NCBI RefSeq assembly: GCF_009371885.1
Contig: NZ_QLZA01000001.1
Location: 124,001-188,000 of the forward strand
Length of the DNA: 64,000 bases
DNA from: Bifidobacterium tibiigranuli
GTDB lineage: Bacteria > Actinomycetota > Actinomycetes > Actinomycetales > Bifidobacteriaceae
Direction: 5' to 3'
Under the pieces are notes generated by a model. It was given only the letters and a program-made list of their open reading frames with translations, was not told where the DNA came from and made no database searches. Position 1 is the stretch's first letter; every line of letters starts with the position of its first letter. A program made the position numbers and the translations under genes. Positions 39,680 through 47,543 of the stretch are shown here, piece after piece.

Positions 39680-40246
39680 TTACTGTCCGTCCGAAACGGT
39701 CACAAACTCCCGCAGAATCGTTTCGACGATGGGAAGCTTTGTGTAGCCCTGTTCCCAGTTCAGATGCTTGCCTTCGGGCAGCAGCATGAAGGGCGCGTGC
39801 AGGTGGCGAGCGAGCGTTTGCGAGTAGACGAACGGCACCACGTCGTCATCCATGGCGCTGACCACCGCTGCATGGGCGATTTTCGGCAGCACCTTGGCAT
39901 AATCGATGGGCGTTTTGGTGAAATCGTCGAGGGTCGGAATGGTACTTAGCGGCTCATCGAAGCCCGACACCAGAATAAGGTTGACGTCATGCAAATCATG
40001 CTGTTCCACGAATCGCACGGTTTGGATGCATCCGAGGCTGTGACCGACGATGGTGAACCCGGATGCCTGCTGAATCTGTGCGTCACACGCCACATCCCAT
40101 GCCTGCGGCGTCGGATGGGACGGATCGGGCAGATTCAGCACTTCGACATCAAGTCCCAATGCTGTGCCGACATCCTGCTTGAGCCAAGGGAACCAGTTGG
40201 CCTGTGGATTCGATTCGAAGCCGTGAACCACGTAGACGTCCGCCAT
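39680..40246 (-). CDS. RBBP9/YdeN-like alpha/beta hydrolase
   Basis: 188 residues. Begins MADVYVVHGFESNPQANWFPWLKQDV, the nucleophile elbow is FTIVGHSLGCIQTVRF (Ser), the acid likely lies in AVVSAMDDDVVPF, and the histidine in LPEGKHLNWEQGYTKLP. This pattern and length fit the RBBP9/YdeN serine hydrolase group with unknown natural substrate. Cytoplasmic: no signal peptide. SD AAAGG precedes the ATG at 40246. Confidence 0.88.
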   Translation of the reverse strand: MADVYVVHGFESNPQANWFPWLKQDVGTALGLDVEVLNLPDPSHPTPQAWDVACDAQIQQASGFTIVGHSLGCIQTVRFVEQHDLHDVNLILVSGFDEPLSTIPTLDDFTKTPIDYAKVLPKIAHAAVVSAMDDDVVPFVYSQTLARHLHAPFMLLPEGKHLNWEQGYTKLPIVETILREFVTVSDGQ

Positions 40247-40501
40247 GCAATGTCGCCTTTCCTTAAGTGGGCATACTCCAACGTATCAGCCTCAAGCATA
40301 CCGCCATGTTGTTGCTGAATCAGGGAGTGCCTTGACATGTTCGTCTCGCAGCGGATTTAAGTATATCGGCTGTGGGCCGGCTGCGGATCGTCGGCATCGA
40401 TATCAAGAAGTCCTGGTAATTACGGCTATTTCGCTTGAGTGAGTCCGAAATTCCGAATTTTTCCTCGTGATATAGACAGACGGGCCGTTCGTCTCGGCAT
40501 A
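40247..40501. other. Intergenic region without recognisable gene
   Basis: 255 bp between the two minus-strand genes, AT-richer than its surroundings. I see no coding sequence, tRNA or strong hairpin; it presumably carries the hydrolase promoter. Confidence 0.5.
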
Positions 40502-40870
40502 TCACCGAGCGGTTGCAGCCGAGCGCAGCACAGCTGGCTTCGGGAATGGCAGTGTCCATGCGGTGGATGGCGCGTCGATGGCACCGTAGTCCTCGGATTT
40601 GACCTCGATGGAGCTGGGGGAGGCATTGACGATGCGAACGGGAACCCATTCGCCTGCCTCGGTCAGCATGTCATATGGCTCAAACAGATACGACAGGCCA
40701 AGTTCGTCAAGACACCGCTCGGCTTCCATCCAGTCCACGGGCCCGGTTCGGCGCTCGCCCAGCAGATCGATGGCGACGAAGCCATCGCCTTCTGGCACAA
40801 TCCAGCCCAAGCGTTCATGGTCGCCTTCGCGTCGGTATTCGATCCAATCGGTGCCTATGCCTGCATTCAT
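40502..40870 (-). CDS. Small hypothetical protein
   Basis: 122 residues, ATG 40870. I do not recognise the family. It is rich in acidic residues, Trp and Gly (WIEYRREGDHERLGWIVPEGDGFVAIDLLGERR; WMEAERCLDELGLSYLFEPYDM), with a Pro/Ala-rich C-terminus. No signal peptide or membrane helix. The mixed alpha/beta pattern and normal residue composition support a real gene. It is divergent from the VOC-family gene, with two palindromic operators between them. Confidence 0.6.
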   Translation of the reverse strand: MNAGIGTDWIEYRREGDHERLGWIVPEGDGFVAIDLLGERRTGPVDWMEAERCLDELGLSYLFEPYDMLTEAGEWVPVRIVNASPSSIEVKSEDYGAIDAPSTAWTLPFPKPAVLRSAATAR

Positions 40871-40940
40871 GCCGATAAGCTATCACATCCATCTGGATCA
40901 GAACCATCAATCCTCTTGTGCGCACCATCAATCAAAAAAA

Positions 40941-40964
40941 GTTTTACCAGTAGACTGATAAAAC
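40941..40964. promoter_or_regulatory. Palindromic operator, copy 1
   Basis: The core TACCAGTAGACTGATA (40945-40960) is flanked symmetrically by GTTT and AAAC. It is an inverted repeat around AG with one mismatched pair. It lies in the divergent spacer between the hypothetical gene and the VOC gene, as expected for a TetR- or PadR-size repressor site. Confidence 0.65.
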
Positions 40965-40984
40965 CTCTCTAATTGGGAAAGTCC

Positions 40985-41000
40985 TATCAGTAGACTGATA
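40985..41000. promoter_or_regulatory. Palindromic operator, copy 2
   Basis: TATCAGTAGACTGATA has perfect 7-bp arms around AG. It repeats copy 1 exactly 40 bp downstream (about four helical turns), so both sites face the same side of the DNA. It ends 79 bp before the VOC start codon. Confidence 0.7.
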
Positions 41001-41079
41001 AAACTTTTTGGATTCAAGACCATCGCTATGCTGAATGCCGGAGCTAATGTACAACAATGCTCGAGAAAGGAAGCCGACC

Positions 41080-41433
41080 ATGAACCGCAGCAATATCGTC
41101 AGCGTGCTTGCACGCGTGTATGTGGATGACATCGAGAAGGCGCTGCCATTGTATGAGCGATTGTCTGATGGGGAGATTCCGCAGCGTCTCGATTTTGGCG
41201 AGGTTCGGCTGGCGAAGGTGGGCGCTTTCCTGCTTGTTCAAGGCGCGTCGGATGAGGTGCGCTCTCATGCGGCCACGGTGAATGTCCGTGATATCCGGCA
41301 GGTTGTTGAGGCCATTCGGGCCGCGGGCGGCGAGCTGCTGGAAGGGCCGGCTTCCGGGCCTAATGGCGCACGGCTGATCGCCCGGCATCCTGACGGCACG
41401 GTGCTCGAATACATCGAGACCGGGGAACTCTAA
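41080..41433 (+). CDS. VOC (glyoxalase/bleomycin-resistance) superfamily protein
   Basis: 117 residues from ATG 41080 (SD AAAGGA). NIVSVLARVYVDDIEKALPLYERLSDG, VNVRDIRQVVEAIRAAGGELLEGP and GARLIARHPDGTVLEYIE show the paired beta-alpha-beta-beta-beta modules of the VOC fold, with the C-terminal HPDGTVLEYIE containing the usual metal-ligand Glu. The small size suits dimeric members that bind or modify electrophiles or antibiotics; the substrate is unknown. The paired operators upstream imply ligand-induced expression. Confidence 0.85.
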   Translation: MNRSNIVSVLARVYVDDIEKALPLYERLSDGEIPQRLDFGEVRLAKVGAFLLVQGASDEVRSHAATVNVRDIRQVVEAIRAAGGELLEGPASGPNGARLIARHPDGTVLEYIETGEL

Positions 41434-41620
41434 AGCATACATATGTTCGGCGTTGTAGCGATGACATGACGCGACACATGTAGCGAATAAGTGCCGCTAC
41501 ACAGACAAAGACGCCTGTGCGCTCGTAATCGCGTTTTTACATTGGGTCTGTATCGTGCGTATTCGTGCAGGTGACTCGTGGGCAGACAAGGCTGCGGACG
41601 ACCTCATGAAGGAGGTGGAC

Positions 41621-42340
41621 GTGAGCAGTACGATGCGCGATGCGTTGTTCCTGGCGGTGCTGTTTGCTACGAATGTCATCCAGGCGATCACGGGATTCGC
41701 GGGAACAGTGCTGGCCATGCCCGCCTCGATGCTGTTGATAGGCACGGGCGAGGCCCGCGTGATACTCAACGCAATGGCGTTCGCGTCCTGCTTGTGGATC
41801 GGCATACAGGATCGTCGGCACATCCGGTGGCGTGAGCTCGCTCGCATTGTCGGTTTCATGGCGATTGGTATGGCTGTTGGCATCCTGCTATATGGAGTGC
41901 TGCCCCTCGCTCCCATGCAGAAGGCATATGGGATTTTCATCATTCTCGTGGCGGTGCGCGGTCTGTTCTTCTCCGAGCGCGCCAATCCACGCCGGTGGGT
42001 TCTTATCGCGATTCTGTTGCTGGCCGGAGTCGTGCATGGGCTGTTCGTATCCGGGGGAGCACTGCTAGTGATGTATGCCGTGGTCGTGCTGCGCGACAAA
42101 AACGAATTTCGGGCGACCGTCTCCTGCGTGTGGGTGGTGCTCAACGCTTTCATGGGTGCGCAACAAGTTGTGGCCGGCGAATGGAATGAGCATGCGCTGA
42201 TGCTGGCGGCCCTGGGGCTGCCATTGCTTGCAGTGTCGATAGTCGTGGGCAATCGGCTGCAGCAGCGCATCAGTCAGCATGCGTTTCTGCTGCTGACCTA
42301 TGTGCTGCTTATTATCTCCGGCATCTCGATTGTGCTGTGA
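41621..42340 (+). CDS. TauE/SafE family sulfonate/sulfite exporter
   Basis: 239 residues from GTG 41621, chosen because AAGGAGGT ends 4 bp before it; an ATG at 41606 would overlap the SD. Seven or eight helices. The first repeat begins FLAVLFATNVIQAITGFAGTVLAMPASMLLIGTGEARVILNAMAFASCLW, the second LLAGVVHGLFVSGGALLVMYAVVVLRDKNEFRATVSCVWVVLNAF; the ITGFAG and VHGLFVSGG motifs are typical of TauE/SafE. As the first gene of the taurine-type cassette, it is best explained as the exit route for the sulfonate product. Confidence 0.88.
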   Translation: MSSTMRDALFLAVLFATNVIQAITGFAGTVLAMPASMLLIGTGEARVILNAMAFASCLWIGIQDRRHIRWRELARIVGFMAIGMAVGILLYGVLPLAPMQKAYGIFIILVAVRGLFFSERANPRRWVLIAILLLAGVVHGLFVSGGALLVMYAVVVLRDKNEFRATVSCVWVVLNAFMGAQQVVAGEWNEHALMLAALGLPLLAVSIVVGNRLQQRISQHAFLLLTYVLLIISGISIVL

Positions 42341-42418
42341 GCGTCTTGCGCCGGCAAGGTGGCGCCGGACGGAGGGCAGACGAGAGTCTCGAAAAGAGCA
42401 GAAAAGGAGCATCTGGCT

Positions 42419-43615
42419 ATGACGGTTCGATTGAAGGAATTGTACGAGCAGGCGCTGGCGCAGGGCCATGACATCGTGCTGGTGACCGGCTCGAAAGGGC
42501 TGGAGCGCCCGGTGCGATGGGTGCATATGGTGGAGAACGAGGAGATCGCCGGCTTCCTGGAGGGCCAGGAGATTGCCTTTACCACGGGCATCGGCCTGGA
42601 ATCGCAGGCGGACCTCAAGGAGCTGGTCGCCAGCGCCTACCACTGCGGGGCCAGCGGCATCGTCATTAACCTCGGCCCGTTCATCCACTCGATCGGCCCC
42701 GACGTCATCCAATTCTGCAAGGAGCGCGACTTCCCGCTGTTCCGGGTCCCGTGGAGCGAGCATATGGCGCAGATCATGCACCAGTTCAGCCTCGACATCA
42801 CCATGAGCGAAAAGCACAGCATCGAGCTCGCCGCGGCTTTGGAGAACGCCATCTTCTGGCCCGCGCGCGAGGAGATGTACATGGAGTACATGGAGCAGGA
42901 CGGCTTCGGCAAGGACTGGAACTACTGCGTCGCCGTGTTCGATGTATGCTCCGTGGCACGAGGCGTCGCGACCGGGGCCCACGTACCCGATTCGCGGCTC
43001 GATGCCTTTGTGCGCCAGATCGAATCCCTGATGACAATGCGGCAATGGCGCTCGGTGGTGCTCACAATCGAGCACCGCATCGTGTTGGTGTTTGCGCGAT
43101 ACGCGATTGACGCTGTCGCCGCGATGGTGCATGAGATACTTGCGCTTTGCGTCGAATCGCTTGCGGAGAACGAGCAGATCTTCGCAGGGGTCGGCAAGGT
43201 CACGCATTCCGCGCGGTGCATCGGCAAAAGCTACCATCAGGGGCTTATGCTCGACAGGCTGCAGCGGCACCGTGGTAAGCCACGCGACCCGCTGTTTTAT
43301 GACGAGGCAGGCGTCGACAGGCTGCTGCTCTCAATCGATGACCAGGAAATCCTCGAGGACTACTACATCAACAGCATCGGCCCGCTCATCGAGTATGACC
43401 GGGTGAATGACGGCGACCTGACGCAGGTGCTGAATAACTATCTGAGTTCGAGCGGCAGCATCAAGGAAACCAGCGAACGCATGTTCGTGCATAGGAACAC
43501 CGTGAACTACAAGATCAGCAAGATACAGGACCTTCTGGGCGTGAACCTCTCCGATTTCTCGGTGCGAATGGAGCTGCTCATCGGGCTGCACGTCAAGGAG
43601 CTGCTCGACTGCTGA
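42419..43615 (+). CDS. PucR-family transcription regulator
   Basis: 398 residues from ATG 42419 (MTVRLKELYEQALAQGHDIVLVTGSKGLERPVRWVHMVE; SD AAAAGGAG). The N-terminal PucR domain includes EIAGFLEGQEIAFTTGIGL and ASGIVINLGPFI. A GGDEF-like middle segment follows. The C-terminal PucR helix-turn-helix is LTQVLNNYLSSSGSIKETSERMFVHRNTVNYKISKIQDLLG. PucR proteins are usually ligand-responsive activators of purine, amino-acid or amine catabolism genes. Its place between exporter and aminotransferase suggests it senses taurine or a downstream compound. Confidence 0.9.
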   Translation: MTVRLKELYEQALAQGHDIVLVTGSKGLERPVRWVHMVENEEIAGFLEGQEIAFTTGIGLESQADLKELVASAYHCGASGIVINLGPFIHSIGPDVIQFCKERDFPLFRVPWSEHMAQIMHQFSLDITMSEKHSIELAAALENAIFWPAREEMYMEYMEQDGFGKDWNYCVAVFDVCSVARGVATGAHVPDSRLDAFVRQIESLMTMRQWRSVVLTIEHRIVLVFARYAIDAVAAMVHEILALCVESLAENEQIFAGVGKVTHSARCIGKSYHQGLMLDRLQRHRGKPRDPLFYDEAGVDRLLLSIDDQEILEDYYINSIGPLIEYDRVNDGDLTQVLNNYLSSSGSIKETSERMFVHRNTVNYKISKIQDLLGVNLSDFSVRMELLIGLHVKELLDC

Positions 43616-44008
43616 GAGCAGACACGAACGGCTGAAATGAGCCAAAAAGCCTGAGAGCAAGCTGTAAATGACCGTTGAACAGAGCTGCCGCAAGCCTTCT
43701 CGTTCCTTTCTTTCCAGACCCGCACAAACCGCCTTCAGGCCGCAGCCAAAGCCGCAATCAGAGCGGCAGCCATGACCACCGTCAGCACTGCGGCACCATT
43801 TGTTTCTTTATGCTGGAGCACAAAGAGTCTCGTGCGCTGGCGCATTGCTGGCTGAGTATCACCTCCATAGACTGCTAGATAAGACCCACGGAGATAAGCA
43901 ATACAAGCTCCTCACGGTCAGATGACAACCGCTTCGCACGGACTGTATTCGTGCATCAGCAACGTATTCGTTGATGGCGCGGCCCGCTCTCACAAAGGAA
44001 GGAACGCA
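43616..44008. other. Leader region of the taurine-type operon
   Basis: About 390 bp without a supported gene. It should carry the promoter for the aminotransferase and transporter genes. The only structured element that I can point to is CAACGTATTCGTTG (43960-43973), an inverted repeat with 5-bp arms about 36 bp before the start codon. An in-frame ATG at 43922 lacks an SD. Confidence 0.5.
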
Positions 44009-45352
44009 ATGGAGGAACTGACAGGAGAACAGGTGGTCCAGATGCACCGCGAGCATGTGATGCAGCCCTGGCATAAGCAGGGAGGCGACGTCACGGCGAT
44101 TTCCAAGGCCGACGGCATCTACTTCTGGGATTATGCGGGAAAGCGCTACGCCGACATGTCCTCGCTGCTGGTGTGTTCGAATCTGGGCCATGAGCTGCCC
44201 GAGATCGTCAATGCCATAAAGACACAGGCCGACCGGATATGCTTCATGTCGCCTGCGTACGCTACCGAGCCGAAATCCCGCCTGGCCGAAAAGCTGGTCG
44301 AAGTGGCGGGAGCCGACTTCTACCAGCGCGTGTTCTTCACCAATGGCGGCGCGGACGCGAATGAGAACGCCATCAAAATGGCCCGCATGGTCACCGGCCG
44401 TGCGAAGATCCTGAGCTGCTATCGCAGCTACCACGGCGCCACATACGCCGCTTCGAACGCCTCGGGCGACTGGCGCCGCTTCGCCGCCGAAACCGGCGGA
44501 TCGCTGCCGGGATTCGTGCACTTCATGAACGCGAACATGTACGAGAACGGCTACACGCGCGGCGTTGATGACGCGGCGGTGACCGCCGATTATCTGCAGC
44601 GTCTCGACGAGCAGCTGCAGTACGAAGGCCCGACGAGCGTCGCCGCGATCATCCTGGAAAGCGTGGTGGGTGCCAACGGCGTGATTCCGCCGCCGAAGGG
44701 ATATCTGGAAGGCATCCGCGCGCTGTGCGACAAGTACGGCATCATGATGATCTGCGATGAGGTCATGTCTGGCTTTGCCCGCACGGGCAAGATGTTCGCC
44801 TGGCAGAACTTCGACATCAAGCCTGACATGTTCAGCTTCGCCAAAGGCGTGACTTGCGGCTATGTGCCGCTGGGCGGAGTGGTGGTCTCCAAGGCCATCT
44901 CCGACTACTTCTGCGACAACGTGCTGCAATGCGGCCTGACCTACTCCGGCCATACGCTGGCCTGCGCCGCCGGCGTCGCCACGATGGACTACTACGCCGA
45001 ACATGATGTGTGCGCGCATGTCATGGAGATGGAAGCCATCTTGAAGCCCTACCTCGAAAGCATGCAGGCCAAGCACCGCTGCGTAGGCGAGGCGCGCTGC
45101 ATCGGCCTGTTCGCCGCGCTCACTATCGTGAAGAACAAGGAGACCCGCGAGCTGATGTCGCCGTATCACGACGCGCATTCGGTGATGCCCACCATCATGG
45201 GCAAGCTCATGGAGAAGGGATTCGCCACCTTCGGGCGCGAAAGCAACATCAACGTCTGCCCGCCGCTGACCATCACCGAGGAGCAGCTACGCGAGGAGCT
45301 TCCCAAGCTCGACGAAGTGCTCACATGGGTCGATGAGAACCTGTGCGACTGA
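44009..45352 (+). CDS. Class III PLP aminotransferase, probable taurine aminotransferase
   Basis: 447 residues from ATG 44009 (MEELTGEQVVQMHREHVMQPW; SD AAGGAAGGAA). VFFTNGGADANENAIKMARMVTGRAKILSCYRSYHGAT binds the PLP phosphate, MMICDEVMSGFARTGKMFAW has the Asp that contacts the ring nitrogen, and the Schiff-base Lys is in MFSFAKGVTCGYVPLGG. The sequence resembles taurine:2-oxoglutarate / taurine:pyruvate transaminases more than ornithine or GABA enzymes. Taurine would become sulfoacetaldehyde and the amino group glutamate or alanine. Assignment rests mainly on the neighbouring iron alcohol dehydrogenase, TauE and taurine-type importer; acceptor choice is open. Confidence 0.85.
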   Translation: MEELTGEQVVQMHREHVMQPWHKQGGDVTAISKADGIYFWDYAGKRYADMSSLLVCSNLGHELPEIVNAIKTQADRICFMSPAYATEPKSRLAEKLVEVAGADFYQRVFFTNGGADANENAIKMARMVTGRAKILSCYRSYHGATYAASNASGDWRRFAAETGGSLPGFVHFMNANMYENGYTRGVDDAAVTADYLQRLDEQLQYEGPTSVAAIILESVVGANGVIPPPKGYLEGIRALCDKYGIMMICDEVMSGFARTGKMFAWQNFDIKPDMFSFAKGVTCGYVPLGGVVVSKAISDYFCDNVLQCGLTYSGHTLACAAGVATMDYYAEHDVCAHVMEMEAILKPYLESMQAKHRCVGEARCIGLFAALTIVKNKETRELMSPYHDAHSVMPTIMGKLMEKGFATFGRESNINVCPPLTITEEQLREELPKLDEVLTWVDENLCD

Positions 45353-45419
45353 CGGCCAATAGCAACGACAACGTTGAGATCTACAACGTTGAAATCACCA
45401 CAACTAAGGAGGTGAGACG

Positions 45420-46559
45420 ATGAACTGGGACTATGCACAGCCGGTGGCCATCCGCTTCGGCAAAGGCCGCGCCACGGAAGTCAACGACGTGGCCGCCTCG
45501 ATGGAGCTGCATAATGGTCTGCTGGTGACCACGCCATCCTTCGTGCGCAACGGACAGGCGCAGCGCTTGGTCGATGCCAGCAATGGCATGCTGACCACGG
45601 TGTTCTCGCAGTTCTCGCCCAACCCCGATGTCACGGAAGTCGACGCCTGCGCCACGGCGATCAAGGCCAACGGCTGCGAATTCGTGGTCGCCTTGGGCGG
45701 CGGCAGCGCGATGGACCTCGCCAAAGCGGCGGCCAGCATCTGCATGGTCGATGAATCCATCGCGCAATACCACGGCACCGACAAGACCTTGCCGGGCGAG
45801 CACTTGCCCTTGATTGCCCTGCCTACCACGGCGGGAACGGGAAGCGAAGTCACCTGCGTATCCGTGCTCACCAACCGCGCGCTGGGCAAGAAAGCGCCGA
45901 TCGTCTCAGACGGGTTCTACCCCAGCGTGGCGATCGTCGACCCCGAGCTCACCTATTCCGTGCCGCCATATGTCACGGCGTGCACCGGCATGGATGTGCT
46001 CAGCCAGGCAATCGAAGGATTCTGGAGCAAGGGCCACCAGCCGATATGCGACGCCTGCGCGCTGCATGCGGCCAAACTCGTGTTCCAGTATCTGCTCATC
46101 GCCGCCGCTCATCACGACGACGAGGCTACATACATAGAGGCGCGGGAGAAGATGTGCGAGGCCTCGATCATCGCCGGCCTGGCATTCACCCTGCCCAAGA
46201 CCACCTCTTCGCACGCCTGCTCCTTCCCGCTCACGAACCTCTACGGCATCCCGCACGGCGAGGCATGCGCACTGACGCTAGATTATTTCGCCAGAATTAA
46301 TCAGGACGCCCAAGGCGGCCGAGTACAGGAATTCGCCCGGGCGCTTGGCTTTGCAAATGCCAGTGCCATGGCGGATGCAATTTACAAGCTCAAAGCGAGT
46401 CTGGGCTTGCGCACCGATTTGAGGGACCTGTCCCTTGGCGACGAGCAGATAGCCGAGTTGGTGCGCATCAGCAGACATCCTAACTTGTACAACAATCCGG
46501 TTGAAATCAGCGATGACATGCTTGACGCAATGTATCGTAGCTTGGCCGGCATCGGTTAA
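45420..46559 (+). CDS. Iron-type alcohol dehydrogenase, probable sulfoacetaldehyde reductase
   Basis: 379 residues, ATG 45420 with SD AAGGAGGTGAGACG. Nucleotide-binding GGGSAMDLAKAAAS, PTTAGTGSEVTCVSV, and metal site residues in TACTGMDVLSQAIEGF (Asp region), TSSHACSFPLTNLYGIPHGEACAL (two His). These are hallmarks of Fe-dependent group III dehydrogenases. Beside a taurine aminotransferase the expected role is NAD(P)H-dependent reduction of sulfoacetaldehyde to isethionate, as in the bifidobacterial and Bilophila-type pathways. The 67-bp spacer before it has two ACAACGTTGA repeats. Confidence 0.85.
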   Translation: MNWDYAQPVAIRFGKGRATEVNDVAASMELHNGLLVTTPSFVRNGQAQRLVDASNGMLTTVFSQFSPNPDVTEVDACATAIKANGCEFVVALGGGSAMDLAKAAASICMVDESIAQYHGTDKTLPGEHLPLIALPTTAGTGSEVTCVSVLTNRALGKKAPIVSDGFYPSVAIVDPELTYSVPPYVTACTGMDVLSQAIEGFWSKGHQPICDACALHAAKLVFQYLLIAAAHHDDEATYIEAREKMCEASIIAGLAFTLPKTTSSHACSFPLTNLYGIPHGEACALTLDYFARINQDAQGGRVQEFARALGFANASAMADAIYKLKASLGLRTDLRDLSLGDEQIAELVRISRHPNLYNNPVEISDDMLDAMYRSLAGIG

Positions 46560-46615
46560 CTCCGATTGCCGGGATAGGAAACAAGCGGCCCGGCGATCTT
46601 ACAGGAAGCAATCCA

Positions 46616-47464
46616 ATGAGAAAGACGGGAACGATGAAACAGCGAATGCTATCAACAATTGCCAATGGTTCACGTAGACTTCAGTCGATTATCTCGCTGA
46701 TTCTGCTTATTGTCGTCTGGTGGGCGGTCACTGCCGCCAAGCTGGTCAACCCTCTGTATCTGCCAAGTCCAGGCGCTGTGTGGGGTGCACTAGTCGAATC
46801 AAACAACTGCCACCCCATCACGCAGGGGTCAAGCAAAATCGTATGCGGCGAGCAGGAATACTTCCTCTGGCAGCATCTGCTGGCCAGTCTGCAGCGCATC
46901 GGCGTTGGCATGGGATTCGCGATTCTCGCCGGCGTGCTGCTGGGATTCGTGCTCGCATCGGTGATTTGGCTCAATCGCATCGTCATGCCTTATGTCAATT
47001 TCATTCGCGCGCTGCCGCCACTGGGCTATATCGGCTTGCTTATCGTCTGGTTCGGCATCGGTGACACTTCGAAGATATGGCTGCTGTTCCTCGCAGCATG
47101 CCCGCCCATCGTCTTGGCAACGGTGGAGGGAATCTCCGGGGTGAGCACAGATCGCGTCAATTCAGCGAAATCATTGGGTGCCGGCACGCTGCAGACCTTC
47201 ATTCATGTGGTATTTCCCAGCACGCTGCCGTCGATCATGAGCGGCATCAGGCTGGCCGTCGGATTCACATGGACCACAGTCGTCGCGGCCGAGCTGAACA
47301 ACGGCATCCCCGGCATCGGCGCACTTGCCTACCTGTCTGGCACGCAGCTCAACACTCCGCTAACCATCGCCTGCATCATCGTCATCGGCGTTGCGGCCTT
47401 CGCCCTTGATGGGCTGATCGTACTGCTCACGCGGATGGTCACCCCATGGGTCGGCAGGGAATGA
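46616..47464 (+). CDS. Taurine/sulfonate-type ABC transporter permease (TauC/SsuC-like)
   Basis: 282 residues, ATG 46616 (alternative 46634). Six helices of the BPD_transp_1 fold. RALPPLGYIGLLIVWFGIGDTSKIWLLFLAACPPIVLATVEGI includes the start of the ATPase-coupling loop, and SAKSLGAGTLQTFIHVVFPSTLPSIMSGIRLAVGFTWTTVVAAELNNG completes it, as in TauC, SsuC and ThiX permeases. An unusual polar insert after the first helix has two cysteines (NNCHPITQGSSKIVCGEQEYF). Compared with the genes before it, base composition is less GC-rich. Confidence 0.9.
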   Translation: MRKTGTMKQRMLSTIANGSRRLQSIISLILLIVVWWAVTAAKLVNPLYLPSPGAVWGALVESNNCHPITQGSSKIVCGEQEYFLWQHLLASLQRIGVGMGFAILAGVLLGFVLASVIWLNRIVMPYVNFIRALPPLGYIGLLIVWFGIGDTSKIWLLFLAACPPIVLATVEGISGVSTDRVNSAKSLGAGTLQTFIHVVFPSTLPSIMSGIRLAVGFTWTTVVAAELNNGIPGIGALAYLSGTQLNTPLTIACIIVIGVAAFALDGLIVLLTRMVTPWVGRE

Positions 47465-47543
47465 GAGACAAGTCAGCACAGGCCAAATCAGTCAAATCAG
47501 CACAACCGGTTATGTATTCATCGATTCAAAAAAGGACATGATT

